This document shows positions 23,892 through 31,868 of a DNA stretch of 48,881 bases, piece by piece. The notes below the pieces were generated by a model. That model was given only the letters and a program-made list of their open reading frames with translations, searched no databases and had not been told where the DNA came from. The DNA comes from an uncultured Clostridia bacterium (GTDB lineage Bacteria; Bacillota; Clostridia; Oscillospirales; Acutalibacteraceae). The translations under genes and the position numbers were made by a program. Position 1 is the first letter of the stretch. Each line of letters begins with the position of its first letter. The stretch covers positions 1 to 48,881 of the forward strand of contig CALGRR010000023.1 in assembly GCA_937880805.1 (NCBI GenBank). The letters run 5' to 3'.

Positions 23892-25636
23892 TGGCAGAAG
23901 AAAAGAAAAAAATCAGCGTTAAATCGCTTGTGGGCGAATTCAAGGACCATTGGAATGTTCCCGCCGAGGGCAAATATGTTCCCTATAAAGAATATGTTTC
24001 TGTTTTGTGGGCGGTAGGCGGCGATTATTCGCTCACAAGAGTGCTCAATTATCTCAGCTTCGGTCTCGGATGCTATCTTGTTGCGTTCTATTATGAAATT
24101 CCCATTCTGACCTTCTCGGTTATAAATGCATTCTTTATGATTCAGGGCTATTTCTGGAGCATAATGAGTATGATGATAAACGATAATCTCGGATTTCTTC
24201 CCAAGAAAACCGAAAAAGCATTTTATGTGCTTTATCTTTTCTTTACGGGTCTCGGAATTCTTTTCCTTGTGCTTGATTTTTCTGTTATTATTCCGTGGCC
24301 GAAAGCTCTTGAAAACTATGTCAATTCGCTTCCGGGTCTTAATATGCGAAGCACGCTCAAGATTTTTGCGGCTCATTGGCTTGTTACGGGCTGGGGCGGT
24401 GCAAGAAACATCTTTATCAGAAAAAGATGGCTCCCGAAATTCGGCAGATATAAGCTTTTTGCATATCCGAATGTTATACCCTGCGTAATCCTTGTTCTTC
24501 TTATCTGCTGGCTTCCGCTTTATAAAAATCCGCTTACGGAGCGTGTGTGGCAGCTTTTCCTTCTGTTCCAGCTTTACGGAATGTATGGCTACAGAGGCGG
24601 TGCAACAAGCATTTCAAGCACGATTTCGCCCAATCCTCACGAAAGAATGCTTGTTCGCTGCTACCCCGAAAAGCTCAGCCATCTTCTCAATTCCGTTATT
24701 ATGTTCCTTATGCCCATTATCACGGTTTATACGGGCGGACTCACCAACATCAACACCTTCAAATATGTTATTCCCATTATGATGATGATTTGCACCGTTG
24801 TTATGTTCAGGGGTCTTGGCAGCATTCAGGAAAGAATTCCCCAGCCGCCCATTGAAAAGAAAAAATATATTCCGTTCTGGGATGGCATAAACGGAGTTCT
24901 TAAAAATAAATACCGTTGGATTAACGCAATATCGGGTCTTATTGATGCACTCGGCAACGGCGGTCTTGCGGTTAAAACCATAGTTCTCATTTATACCTGG
25001 CGTGAGCTCGGAATTATATTCAGCCTTGTTGAGGTTCTGGTTTCCTTTGTGGGCAATCCCGGTGCGTTTCTTGCACCCTGGATAAGAAAGCGTTTCCAAT
25101 ATAAAACGCTTATGATTTTCAAACGCATTGTTTTTGCGGCACAGAGTGCGGGATATATCATTGCCTGCTATTTCTTCAAGGATAATTATATGCTTTGCGG
25201 TGCAATAATGGTTGTTTCGCTCTGCATCGGTGATATGCTCACCTCGGGTCTCAAGCTTGCGGAAGAGGATATGAACGTTCGTATCAACGACTATCAGATG
25301 TATCTCTCGGGCGAAAGACTTGAAAACTATTCGGGCATTATCGGCTGGTTTACGGGCCCCATTTCAGCCCTTATCAGCCTTATCATCCCCCTTCTTTTCT
25401 ACCGCTACGGCTTCACCTCGGACTGGGACGTTCTTTTTGTTGATGACATCAGAACAAAATGTATGATAGTGGGCGTTGCGTTTGACCTTGTGGGTCATCT
25501 GCTTTGCTGCCTGCCCTACCTTTTCTTCTGGGATTATACCGATGAAAAGCACGCACACGTTATTGAAACTCTTCAGGAAAGAGAAAGAATTGCAACTGAA
25601 GAGGAAGCAAGAGAAAAGGCGGCAATGTCAAAATAA
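23891..25636 (+). CDS. MFS-like (GPH-like) membrane transporter
   Basis: A 581-residue polytopic protein with about twelve hydrophobic helices and cytoplasmic charged ends. The middle part (STISPNPHERMLVRCYPE, then about six helices) recalls the GPH sugar-cation symporter group, though the similarity I can see is distant and the protein is about 100 residues longer. The N-terminal 45 residues and C-terminal 35 residues are hydrophilic additions. It is translationally coupled to the LRR membrane protein, suggesting a joint system. The substrate is unknown. Confidence 0.68.
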   Translation: MAEEKKKISVKSLVGEFKDHWNVPAEGKYVPYKEYVSVLWAVGGDYSLTRVLNYLSFGLGCYLVAFYYEIPILTFSVINAFFMIQGYFWSIMSMMINDNLGFLPKKTEKAFYVLYLFFTGLGILFLVLDFSVIIPWPKALENYVNSLPGLNMRSTLKIFAAHWLVTGWGGARNIFIRKRWLPKFGRYKLFAYPNVIPCVILVLLICWLPLYKNPLTERVWQLFLLFQLYGMYGYRGGATSISSTISPNPHERMLVRCYPEKLSHLLNSVIMFLMPIITVYTGGLTNINTFKYVIPIMMMICTVVMFRGLGSIQERIPQPPIEKKKYIPFWDGINGVLKNKYRWINAISGLIDALGNGGLAVKTIVLIYTWRELGIIFSLVEVLVSFVGNPGAFLAPWIRKRFQYKTLMIFKRIVFAAQSAGYIIACYFFKDNYMLCGAIMVVSLCIGDMLTSGLKLAEEDMNVRINDYQMYLSGERLENYSGIIGWFTGPISALISLIIPLLFYRYGFTSDWDVLFVDDIRTKCMIVGVAFDLVGHLLCCLPYLFFWDYTDEKHAHVIETLQERERIATEEEAREKAAMSK

Positions 25637-25645
25637 GCAGAAAAA

Positions 25646-25679
25646 ACGGCTTGCAGAGGATTTATCCTTTGCAAGCCGT
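25646..25679. terminator. Bidirectional terminator
   Basis: ACGGCTTGCA and TGCAAGCCGT are complementary arms between the convergent transporter and sialidase-like genes. A-rich and T-containing flanks suit both strands. Confidence 0.72.
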
Positions 25680-25698
25680 ACTTTTATATAGAATTGAA

Positions 25699-26691
25699 TT
25701 ATAACTCGATTACTCTGAATGCAACATTCAGTCTTTCATAGGTATATGCTATGTAGAGCTTTCCGTCAAGATATTCGATAGCGGGATATGAAAACTCGCT
25801 GTCGATTTTTTCTTCCTCAAGGGTCATAACGGTCTGCCAGCTTTTTCCGTTATCCTCGGAAACGCAGAGAGTAAGCGGTGAGCGTTCACCCCAGTTTTCG
25901 CTTACGGGATTTGAAATAAGAAAAAGTCTGCCGTCGGGCACCTTAACAACATCAAGACCGCTGTTGTTATTCGGGTGGTCTGTGGGATATGCCTGGCACC
26001 AGGTTTCTCCGTAATCGGAAGAATCGCTTCTGTAAGCCCTGCCAACTGCGGTTCTTGTGAGCATATGAACGTTGCCGTTGCTGCTTTCCCAGAGTGTGGG
26101 CTGAATCATCGGGATAAGGTTTGATGTGTGTTTGTTAAGAGTGTTAAGTATGGGCGAAGCTTGCTCCGTTCTGATTTTTTTGCCCTTAACCCAGGTTTCG
26201 CCGTCATCAAAGGAAGTGTCAACAAAACAGTTCCAGCCGTGATTTTCATTTGATGCGGGAGCAAGGATTCTGCCGTCTGAAAGGCGGATGCATTTATTTT
26301 TAACGGGGCCTCTGCCGTCGCTTCTGTCACCCTTAACAAGCTCACGGGGTGTGCCGAAGGTTTTGCCTCCGTCGGTTGAAACGCTTATGAATGTACGCCA
26401 GCAGGTGATTTTTCTGCCAACCTTGAAATAAAGGCATACGTCGCCGTTTTTTCTTAAAAACAAAACGGGATTCCAATGGGGAAGATTGCGGTTATAGCTT
26501 ATTCTCTGCGGCTCTTCCCAGCCGTTTTCGGTGCGTCTTGCATACCAGATGTCAACATCTGTTTTCCCTTCCTTGCTGCCGCCGAACCACGCGGAAAGCA
26601 CGGTGCCGTCGGGAAGCGGCAAAACGGTTGCGGCGTGGCAGTTGCCCGTGGGCAGGGTTTTGCAAACAAATTCATTTATAATTTCTTTCAT
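25699..26691 (-). CDS. Sialidase-like BNR-repeat protein
   Basis: A 330-residue six-bladed beta-propeller protein of the exo-alpha-sialidase-like group. Asp-box repeats are visible as STDGGKTF, SFDDGETW, SSDYGETW and SEDNGKSW, and the N-terminal strand PTGNCHAATVLPLPDGTVLSAWFGGSKEG is cut across the family start. There is no signal peptide, so it is cytoplasmic, unlike typical secreted GH33 sialidases. I cannot confirm the full arginine triad, so cleavage of sialic acid is not assured. The ATG at 26691 follows AGGTG and discards 15 upstream residues. It lies next to a small Cys protein and ylbJ. Confidence 0.78.
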   Translation of the reverse strand: MKEIINEFVCKTLPTGNCHAATVLPLPDGTVLSAWFGGSKEGKTDVDIWYARRTENGWEEPQRISYNRNLPHWNPVLFLRKNGDVCLYFKVGRKITCWRTFISVSTDGGKTFGTPRELVKGDRSDGRGPVKNKCIRLSDGRILAPASNENHGWNCFVDTSFDDGETWVKGKKIRTEQASPILNTLNKHTSNLIPMIQPTLWESSNGNVHMLTRTAVGRAYRSDSSDYGETWCQAYPTDHPNNNSGLDVVKVPDGRLFLISNPVSENWGERSPLTLCVSEDNGKSWQTVMTLEEEKIDSEFSYPAIEYLDGKLYIAYTYERLNVAFRVIEL

Positions 26692-26701
26692 AAAAAGCAC
26701 C

Positions 26702-26920
26702 TCAGAGTTCAAATTCCGACGGGTCAGCGGTTGCAACCGTCAAAGGCTTTTTGGGTCTGCGTTTAAGCGGGTCATATGAGTAGCTGCGGCATTTGCCGTC
26801 GGGCTCAACAATTCCCTTCTTGATGCAGAGCACCGAAGTTTCATCGGGAGAAAGTCTGCCTTTTTTGCAGTATTCGCAGGCGGGGGGATAATTCTTTTTT
26901 TCAAGAAGCTTTTTCTTCAA
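26702..26920 (-). CDS. Small four-cysteine protein
   Basis: A 72-residue basic protein with four cysteines (CEYC, then LCIKK and GKCRSYSYDPLKRRP), which is the spacing of a small metal-binding knuckle. The TTG start is chosen because it follows AAAGGGTG by 6 nt. It lies 24 nt after ylbJ and 10 nt before the sialidase-like gene. Proteins ending in YDPLKRRPKKP are common in Clostridia. Function is unknown. Confidence 0.68.
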   Translation of the reverse strand: MKKKLLEKKNYPPACEYCKKGRLSPDETSVLCIKKGIVEPDGKCRSYSYDPLKRRPKKPLTVATADPSEFEL

Positions 26921-26944
26921 TTCAAACACCCTTTCGAGCAAATT

Positions 26945-27985
26945 CTAACATATTTTTTTCTCTGTATCAAGGTCTAAAATAAGAAGTGCCGATAAAAAGA
27001 GCAGAGAAATTGCTGAAGGGGCAGAAAAAGACCACGGTGCGGCATTTTCGGAAAAGGTGAGAAACACTTCATTTGCTATCGGGAAAAAGTAAAGAAGTAT
27101 TCTGCATATCAGTGCAGAAAAAACAGCGTGGATAATTCTGAAAAGATAAAATAAAGGAATGCTCGGCTGAAAGCTGTCGGATAAAGCAAAAATCTGCAGG
27201 TGAACACAAAGCCCGCCGAAGGATGTTATTGCCGAAATTGCGGGCAGAGAAAGCTTTTTTGCATAAACAGAGCAGCCGCAGGTGACTTCAATCAGGCAGA
27301 TTATCGCAAATTTTATGTTCTCATTAATATTCAGGGACAGAATGATTTCCGATATTCCGCTGAAAATGCAAACAAATCCGCAAACATAAAGAATTCCCGT
27401 TGCACCCGAAACAACGCTGTCAACAACCGAAGCCGAAAACGAGGCTTCTTTTTCGTGAATCGGAAGGGTTAAAGCTTCTTTTGAATGCACGCAGGAAGCT
27501 ATAATACCAGTTATAACCGAGGCTATGCAGCCGCTTATAAATATCAGCTTTCCTGATTGACGGGATGAAAGAATGCCGCTTCCGATGGCGTTTATTGCAA
27601 AGCCCGCCCCCGAGTTCACACAAAAAAGAATCAGCTTTTTTGCCTGCGAAGAGCTTATTTTGCCCGAAGAATACAAAGCACCTGCGGTTTTTGCACCCAC
27701 GGGATAACCGCCGATTAAGCCGAGAATAACGGCAGCAAAGCATTCCTCGGGCAGCCTGAAAAGCTTTTTCATCGGAAATGAAATAAGTTTTTTAACAGAT
27801 TCCGGCAAATCTCCGTAAGCGGCAAGCGAGGATGCAACCATAAACGGAAACAGAGAAGGAATTATTATGTTTGAGCAGGCATAAAGCCCCTTGCGAATGC
27901 CAGAAGAGAAGCTTTCACCGAAAGCAAAAAGAACACAGATAAGAAAAAAAGAAATAAGGGCAGCAGCCGCTTTGTTTTTTTTCAA
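26945..27985 (-). CDS. ylbJ: Sporulation integral membrane protein YlbJ
   Basis: A 346-residue protein with about eight to ten helices and the family segments SLFPFMVASSLAAYG, AVILGLIGGYPVGAKTAGALY and CVNSGAGFAINAIGSG. In Bacillus, ylbJ is a SigE-dependent gene needed for a fully resistant spore. It belongs to the nucleoside recognition (Gate) fold group. It begins with TTG after GGAGGTG. It is transcribed away from yqfC/yqfD, so three sporulation genes share a 71-nt intergenic region. Confidence 0.92.
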   Translation of the reverse strand: MKKNKAAAALISFFLICVLFAFGESFSSGIRKGLYACSNIIIPSLFPFMVASSLAAYGDLPESVKKLISFPMKKLFRLPEECFAAVILGLIGGYPVGAKTAGALYSSGKISSSQAKKLILFCVNSGAGFAINAIGSGILSSRQSGKLIFISGCIASVITGIIASCVHSKEALTLPIHEKEASFSASVVDSVVSGATGILYVCGFVCIFSGISEIILSLNINENIKFAIICLIEVTCGCSVYAKKLSLPAISAITSFGGLCVHLQIFALSDSFQPSIPLFYLFRIIHAVFSALICRILLYFFPIANEVFLTFSENAAPWSFSAPSAISLLFLSALLILDLDTEKKIC

Positions 27986-28056
27986 TTCAACACCTCCGAT
28001 TTTTTAATTCTATGCATTGATTTTGTTTCATAGAATTTATCACGGAGGGAGTTAAT

Positions 28057-28344
28057 GTGAGAAAAAGAGAAAAGAGAAGCGAAAGCTTTATTGATACGGT
28101 ATACAGAAAATACGAAATACAGAAAGAAAGCCTTTTCGGCGGCACGCACGTTGAAATAAGCGGCAACACAGAGGCGATAGTTGAAGGCTGCCTCGGCGTG
28201 CTTGAATACGGCGACAGAAGTATTTCTCTTAACACCGCAAAGCTTACCGTCAGAATAAGCGGAGCCGATTTATCCATAGCTTCTTTTCAGAACGGTCAGG
28301 CGGTTATCACCGGAATTATTGCGGGCATCGATTACGGGAATTAG
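28057..28344 (+). CDS. yqfC: Sporulation protein YqfC
   Basis: A 95-residue YabP/YqfC family protein. The typical core is visible as HVEISGNTEAIVEGCLGVLEY followed by ISLNTAKLTVRISG, cut across the family motif. In Bacillus it is made in the mother cell under SigE together with YqfD. A GTG start follows GGAGGGA. It is followed after 9 nt by yqfD. Confidence 0.93.
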   Translation: MRKREKRSESFIDTVYRKYEIQKESLFGGTHVEISGNTEAIVEGCLGVLEYGDRSISLNTAKLTVRISGADLSIASFQNGQAVITGIIAGIDYGN

Positions 28345-28353
28345 GGGGCTGCT

Positions 28354-29517
28354 ATGCTGGTTTTACGCCTTTTGCGTTTTATTTTCGGATATGTAACCTT
28401 CACCGCAAGGGGAGGCTTCCCCGAGCGATTTATTAATTTGTGCAGGCAAAACAGAATTTCCTTGTGGGATTTGAAAAGCGAAAATTCGGTTATATCTGCC
28501 TGCACGGATGTTTCCTGCTATAAGCGGATAAGGAAAGCGGCAAAAAAATCGGGAATGAGGGTCAGAATTTTTAAAAAGCACGGCTTATCTTTTTTTCTGA
28601 ACCGACACAGCCGAAGAATGGGTCTTATTGTGGGAATGCTCATATGTATGTCGGTGCTTTTGATTCTTTCAACAAGAATCTGGAGAATTGAGGTTATCGG
28701 AAACACAGAAATTCCCTCCGAAGAAATTTTAGAGGTGTTTGACGGGCTCGGAGTAAGGGCGGGTGTGCCCGTTTCTTCAATAGACGAATGGACCGTTGAG
28801 CAGGCGGCAATAAAAAAGCTGCCCGAATTATCCTGGGTCAATATTAATCTCACGGGAAGCTCCGCACAGATTGAGGTCAGAGAGGTTATAGAGCAAAATA
28901 AGGTTGATAACAGCGAAGCACCTGCAAATATTGTTGCGGCAAAGGACGGACAGATTGTGTATCTCAGACCCTTCAAGGGCACGCAGGAAAAGAAAATCGG
29001 AACGGGTGTTGTCAAAGGCGATTTGCTTATAAGCGGATTTATTGAATATATTGATATGTCAACAAGCATCTGCCGTGCCGACGGCTATGTTGTTGCAAGA
29101 ACGGATTATCAGATTGAAGCGGAAAGCATAACGGAGAAGCAGGTTAAAACCTTAAGCGGCACCGAAAAATCATATTCGCTTGAATTTCTTTCTTTTAAAA
29201 TTCCTTTGGGCAGGCAAATAATCGGCTTTGAAGAAAAATCAAGCTTATATTTAAACGGAGCAACTCTGCCGTTTTCTGTTATATGCAGAACGCAGAATTC
29301 CTTTGCAGAGAGCAAAATAACCCTTGATAAAGAAAAAAACAGTAATCTTGCAAGGCTTGAATTCTATGATAAGGCGGTTAATGAATTCAGATATAAGCAG
29401 GTTGAAAAGGCAGAGATTGAAGAGAAGGAAACCGAAAACGGATATAAAATAAAAGGCTCCTTCACCTGCCTCGAGAACATCGGCGAAAAACAGCCGTTTG
29501 AGGTGGTGGAGGAGTGA
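28354..29517 (+). CDS. yqfD: Sporulation protein YqfD
   Basis: A 387-residue mother-cell sporulation protein. It has a short cytoplasmic N-terminal domain (with YKRIRKAAKKSGMRVRIFKK), one membrane helix at about 90-108 (MGLIVGMLICMSVLLILS) and a large outer domain with family features RIWRIEVIGNTEIPSEEIL and LPELSWVNINLTGS. YqfD is related to the stage IV FtsQ-like proteins and is needed for sporulation in several species. It pairs with yqfC as in Bacillus, but phoH, usually next, is absent from this window. Confidence 0.94.
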   Translation: MLVLRLLRFIFGYVTFTARGGFPERFINLCRQNRISLWDLKSENSVISACTDVSCYKRIRKAAKKSGMRVRIFKKHGLSFFLNRHSRRMGLIVGMLICMSVLLILSTRIWRIEVIGNTEIPSEEILEVFDGLGVRAGVPVSSIDEWTVEQAAIKKLPELSWVNINLTGSSAQIEVREVIEQNKVDNSEAPANIVAAKDGQIVYLRPFKGTQEKKIGTGVVKGDLLISGFIEYIDMSTSICRADGYVVARTDYQIEAESITEKQVKTLSGTEKSYSLEFLSFKIPLGRQIIGFEEKSSLYLNGATLPFSVICRTQNSFAESKITLDKEKNSNLARLEFYDKAVNEFRYKQVEKAEIEEKETENGYKIKGSFTCLENIGEKQPFEVVEE

Positions 29518-29525
29518 AATGAGAA

Positions 29526-29867
29526 TTATTGAAAATAAAGGTGGTGATTTCCGTTTGCTTTTTTATCAATATCTTCCTGTGAGGTGAAAGAAACGGTATT
29601 TTTGTTCAATGCCTCGCAAGGATACCCTTCGGCAATAAGATTTTTAGCGGTAAGATTTTTAATTTCTTCGCAGAGCCCCGATTGTTTTGCCTTTGTCAAT
29701 TCATTATCTGTTTCAAATAAGAACCACACAACAAGATTTTTGGGGTCAATGTCAAATGCACCGTAAAAGAAATGCATATAAACCTGCGGAGATTTGTCTT
29801 TGATTGCGGCAGCGGTCAGTTTAACTGCTTTTTTTATAATGCGTTTACGTTTGGAAAAGAAAGGCAT
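29526..29867 (-). CDS. Small conserved-type hypothetical protein
   Basis: A 113-residue soluble protein with a basic N-terminal helix (SKRKRIIKKAVKLTAAAIKD) and an alternating helix/strand body including FDIDPKNLVVWFLFETDNE. It resembles small proteins of unknown function in other Clostridia; I recognise no domain. It converges on yqfD with an 8-nt gap. ATG 29867 is chosen over a GTG three codons earlier, which directly abuts AAGGAT. Confidence 0.6.
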   Translation of the reverse strand: MPFFSKRKRIIKKAVKLTAAAIKDKSPQVYMHFFYGAFDIDPKNLVVWFLFETDNELTKAKQSGLCEEIKNLTAKNLIAEGYPCEALNKNTVSFTSQEDIDKKANGNHHLYFQ

Positions 29868-29898
29868 ATAAACCACATCCTTTTGCGTAGGATTTTGA

Positions 29899-30060
29899 GT
29901 GAAGCATCAGCTGATGCTGATGTGAAGTTATGACTACGGCATAGTGAAGTATTGTGCTACGCACAAAGTGAAGTTAAGTGTGCCACCAACGCCCGCAGGC
30001 ACTTCACTGTCTGGAAGACAACTTCACTTGCAAAGCAAACTTCACGTGCCGAGAGGCACA
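29899..30060. repeat. GTGAAG/CTTCAC multi-hairpin repeat element
   Basis: GTGAAG occurs at 29899, 29922, 29944 and 29968 (steps of 23, 22 and 24 nt). It is followed by its inverse CTTCAC at 30002, 30022 and 30040 (steps of 20 and 18 nt). Between them lie short dyads such as GCATCAGCTGATGC, TTGTGC-TAC-GCACAA, GTCTGGAAGAC and GTGCC-GAGA-GGCAC. The element is non-coding and could fold as one large inverted repeat. I have the impression that similar elements occur near tRNA genes in gut Clostridia, but cannot check copies. Confidence 0.75.
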
Positions 30061-30067
30061 CTTAATT

Positions 30068-30101
30068 GAAAAGCACCTTGTCTTTCGACAAGGTGCTTTT
30101 C
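30068..30101 (-). terminator. Terminator of the tRNA-Ser pair
   Basis: A perfect 15-bp stem: GAAAAGCACCTTGTC paired with GACAAGGTGCTTTTC around TTTC, directly after the CCA of tRNA-Ser(GCT) on the minus strand. Confidence 0.88.
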
Positions 30102-30192
30102 TGGCGGAGAAGGGGAGACTCGAACTCCCGCGCCGGTTACCCGACCTACGCCCTTAGCAGGGGCGCCTCGTCACCAACTTGAGTACTTCTCC
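30102..30192 (-). tRNA. tRNA-Ser (GCT)
   Basis: A 91-nt class II tRNA with long variable arm and encoded CCA. The acceptor stem is GGAGAAG/CTTCTCC, anticodon stem CGCCC/GGGCG, loop CTGCTAA, anticodon GCT. It is second in a two-tRNA transcript. Confidence 0.96.
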
Positions 30193-30254
30193 ATTGGTAG
30201 CGTTATTGAAACACTTTTATTCAGTTTAACCGCAAAAGCGGATAAAAAGTAAAA

Positions 30255-30345
<91 letters not shown>

Positions 30346-30360
30346 GTAAACTGCTTTAAT

Positions 30361-30389
30361 ATGTTATCACAACATTTGATTTCTGTCAA
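30361..30389 (-). promoter_or_regulatory. Promoter of the tRNA-Ser pair
   Basis: TTGACA (30389-30384), a 17-nt spacer and TAACAT (30366-30361), 16 nt upstream of tRNA-Ser(TGA). Confidence 0.75.
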
Positions 30390-30494
30390 TAGATTTTTTG
30401 CTTTTTTTAAAAGTAAAAATCATATGTTATTATTTGAACAAATACAAAAGGGCTGAAATGTGTATGTTTTTTTTAAAAGTTTGAATAAAAACAG

Positions 30495-30523
30495 ATGACA
30501 AAGCCAAAAATCTGTGTTATAAT
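30495..30523 (+). promoter_or_regulatory. Promoter of the Big2-like secreted protein
   Basis: ATGACA (30495-30500), a 17-nt spacer and TATAAT (30518-30523). The 79-nt AT-rich leader that follows contains no other clear signal except the AGGAGG site. Confidence 0.55.
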
Positions 30524-30602
30524 AATCGATTATATGGCTATAATTTACTTTATAAGAAAAATTTAACTGTAAATTATAAAAAAGTTAAATCAGGAGGATG
30601 TT

Positions 30603-31751
30603 ATGAAAACAAAAAGAATGTTTCTCAAAATGCTTTCATTGGTTTTGGTTATGCTCACTGTTTTTTCGGTATCTCCCTTGAATGCATTTGCAACTGAAGG
30701 CGAAGAGCCTTCGGACGGAATTCCTGCCCTTGTGCTCACAAGCGACAGCCTTTCGGTTAAAGAAAGAAAAACCGTTCAGCTCACCGCTTCGGTCACAAAT
30801 GTTGAAACACAGCCTGAAATCATCTGGAGCTCATCAGATGATAGCATTGCAACCGTTGATTCAAACGGCAAGGTAAAGGGTGTAAAGGTTGGCAGAGTAA
30901 TAATCACGGCAAAGGCTGTTGTGGGAGAAACAACTTTGGTCGGCGATTTTGCACTCAATGTTGTAACAAGAGATAATTTTATCAAGTCTTTCCTTGTTGA
31001 CCGCCAGGTTCTCAGCTATAAATACAGTTATGTTGATGACTACTATTATACTAATGATAAGGAATGCTGGCAGTATAATTTCGGCTTCGGCAAGATTTAT
31101 GATATTGTTTCCCCCTATATTCTTCTTGAATATGACTATATCCGCGTTTTCTTCACCTACGGAGATAAAGACTGGATGCTTCAGATGTGGAAGGGTCAGT
31201 ACGGAATGATTTTCTATGGCGGTGAAATCGGCATTTACACAAGAAAGCATTCCGAAGAGGGTGTTGGTGCATGGGCAATGTATGCCTGCCCTGCAGAGGA
31301 AAACTGGCTTCAGATGGAAATGACCCTCTGGCACGAGGAGCTCAACGGCGAATGGACCCGTGAATTCACAAGAGAATATGATTATTATTGGTGGTGCACG
31401 GGCTTTAAAAACGGACATCTTCGCCAGGAAGAGCCCGCCGACGAGCTTCGCCTTACCGGTAGAATAACCTTCAAGGATGAAGAAATGGCAAAGATTGTTT
31501 ATGACGGTCTTAAAGAATGCGGCTTCGGTGAGGCAGCAGATAAAGACAGAATAGGTCTTGACCAGATATTTATGGAAGGTGCCGATATTCATTTCTGCTG
31601 GCAGAATATATCGGAGGCTGAAAGCACAATGGCAATCAAGGTTAGCTTAGGCTTCCTTTCATCGCTCACGATGCTTCCCTTCTTCCCGCTTATTGCACCT
31701 TATGTAGGTATGTTTGCATTGGCGGTTATGTTTGTTTCGGCTATTATATAA
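30603..31751 (+). CDS. Secreted protein with a Big2 (Ig-like) domain
   Basis: A 382-residue protein with signal peptide (residues 1-30, ending NAFA). Residues about 42-122 form a bacterial Ig-like Big2 domain (LTSDSLSVKERKTVQLTASV, then IIWSSSDDSIATVDSNGKVKG). The following 200 residues are rich in Tyr and Trp (for example DYYYTNDKECWQYNFGFG and EYDYYWWCTGF) and match no family I know. The C-terminus has two hydrophobic stretches (about 338-382), so the protein may stay in the membrane. It has a consensus promoter and a strong terminator, and is a single-gene unit. Confidence 0.75.
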   Translation: MKTKRMFLKMLSLVLVMLTVFSVSPLNAFATEGEEPSDGIPALVLTSDSLSVKERKTVQLTASVTNVETQPEIIWSSSDDSIATVDSNGKVKGVKVGRVIITAKAVVGETTLVGDFALNVVTRDNFIKSFLVDRQVLSYKYSYVDDYYYTNDKECWQYNFGFGKIYDIVSPYILLEYDYIRVFFTYGDKDWMLQMWKGQYGMIFYGGEIGIYTRKHSEEGVGAWAMYACPAEENWLQMEMTLWHEELNGEWTREFTREYDYYWWCTGFKNGHLRQEEPADELRLTGRITFKDEEMAKIVYDGLKECGFGEAADKDRIGLDQIFMEGADIHFCWQNISEAESTMAIKVSLGFLSSLTMLPFFPLIAPYVGMFALAVMFVSAII

Positions 31752-31757
31752 AACTGT

Positions 31758-31789
31758 TCCCGCAGAGTTTATTGCTCTGCGGGATTTTT
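31758..31789 (+). terminator. Terminator after the Big2-like protein
   Basis: TCCCGCAGAG and CTCTGCGGGA form a 10-bp stem with a 7-nt loop followed by TTTTT. The same stem sequence ends the GH130 gene. Confidence 0.9.
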
Positions 31790-31807
31790 GTTTGATGTAT
31801 ATATGCG

Positions 31808-31836
31808 TTGACTTTTATTTGTTAAGGGGATATAAT
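31808..31836 (+). promoter_or_regulatory. Promoter of the GPH symporter
   Basis: TTGACT (31808-31813), a 17-nt spacer and TATAAT (31831-31836), 32 nt before the ATG. Confidence 0.75.
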
Positions 31837-31868
31837 TAATACTATTAAAAATAAAGGAGTCCGATGCT

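Noticed and set aside
29899..30060. CRISPR array
   Set aside because: The repeated unit is only six bases, its orientation flips midway and no cas genes are present.
30861..31592. 243-codon ORF antisense to the Big2-like protein
   Set aside because: It lies wholly inside a signal-peptide protein with good promoter, ribosome binding site and terminator; its own product has no domain and poor codon pattern.
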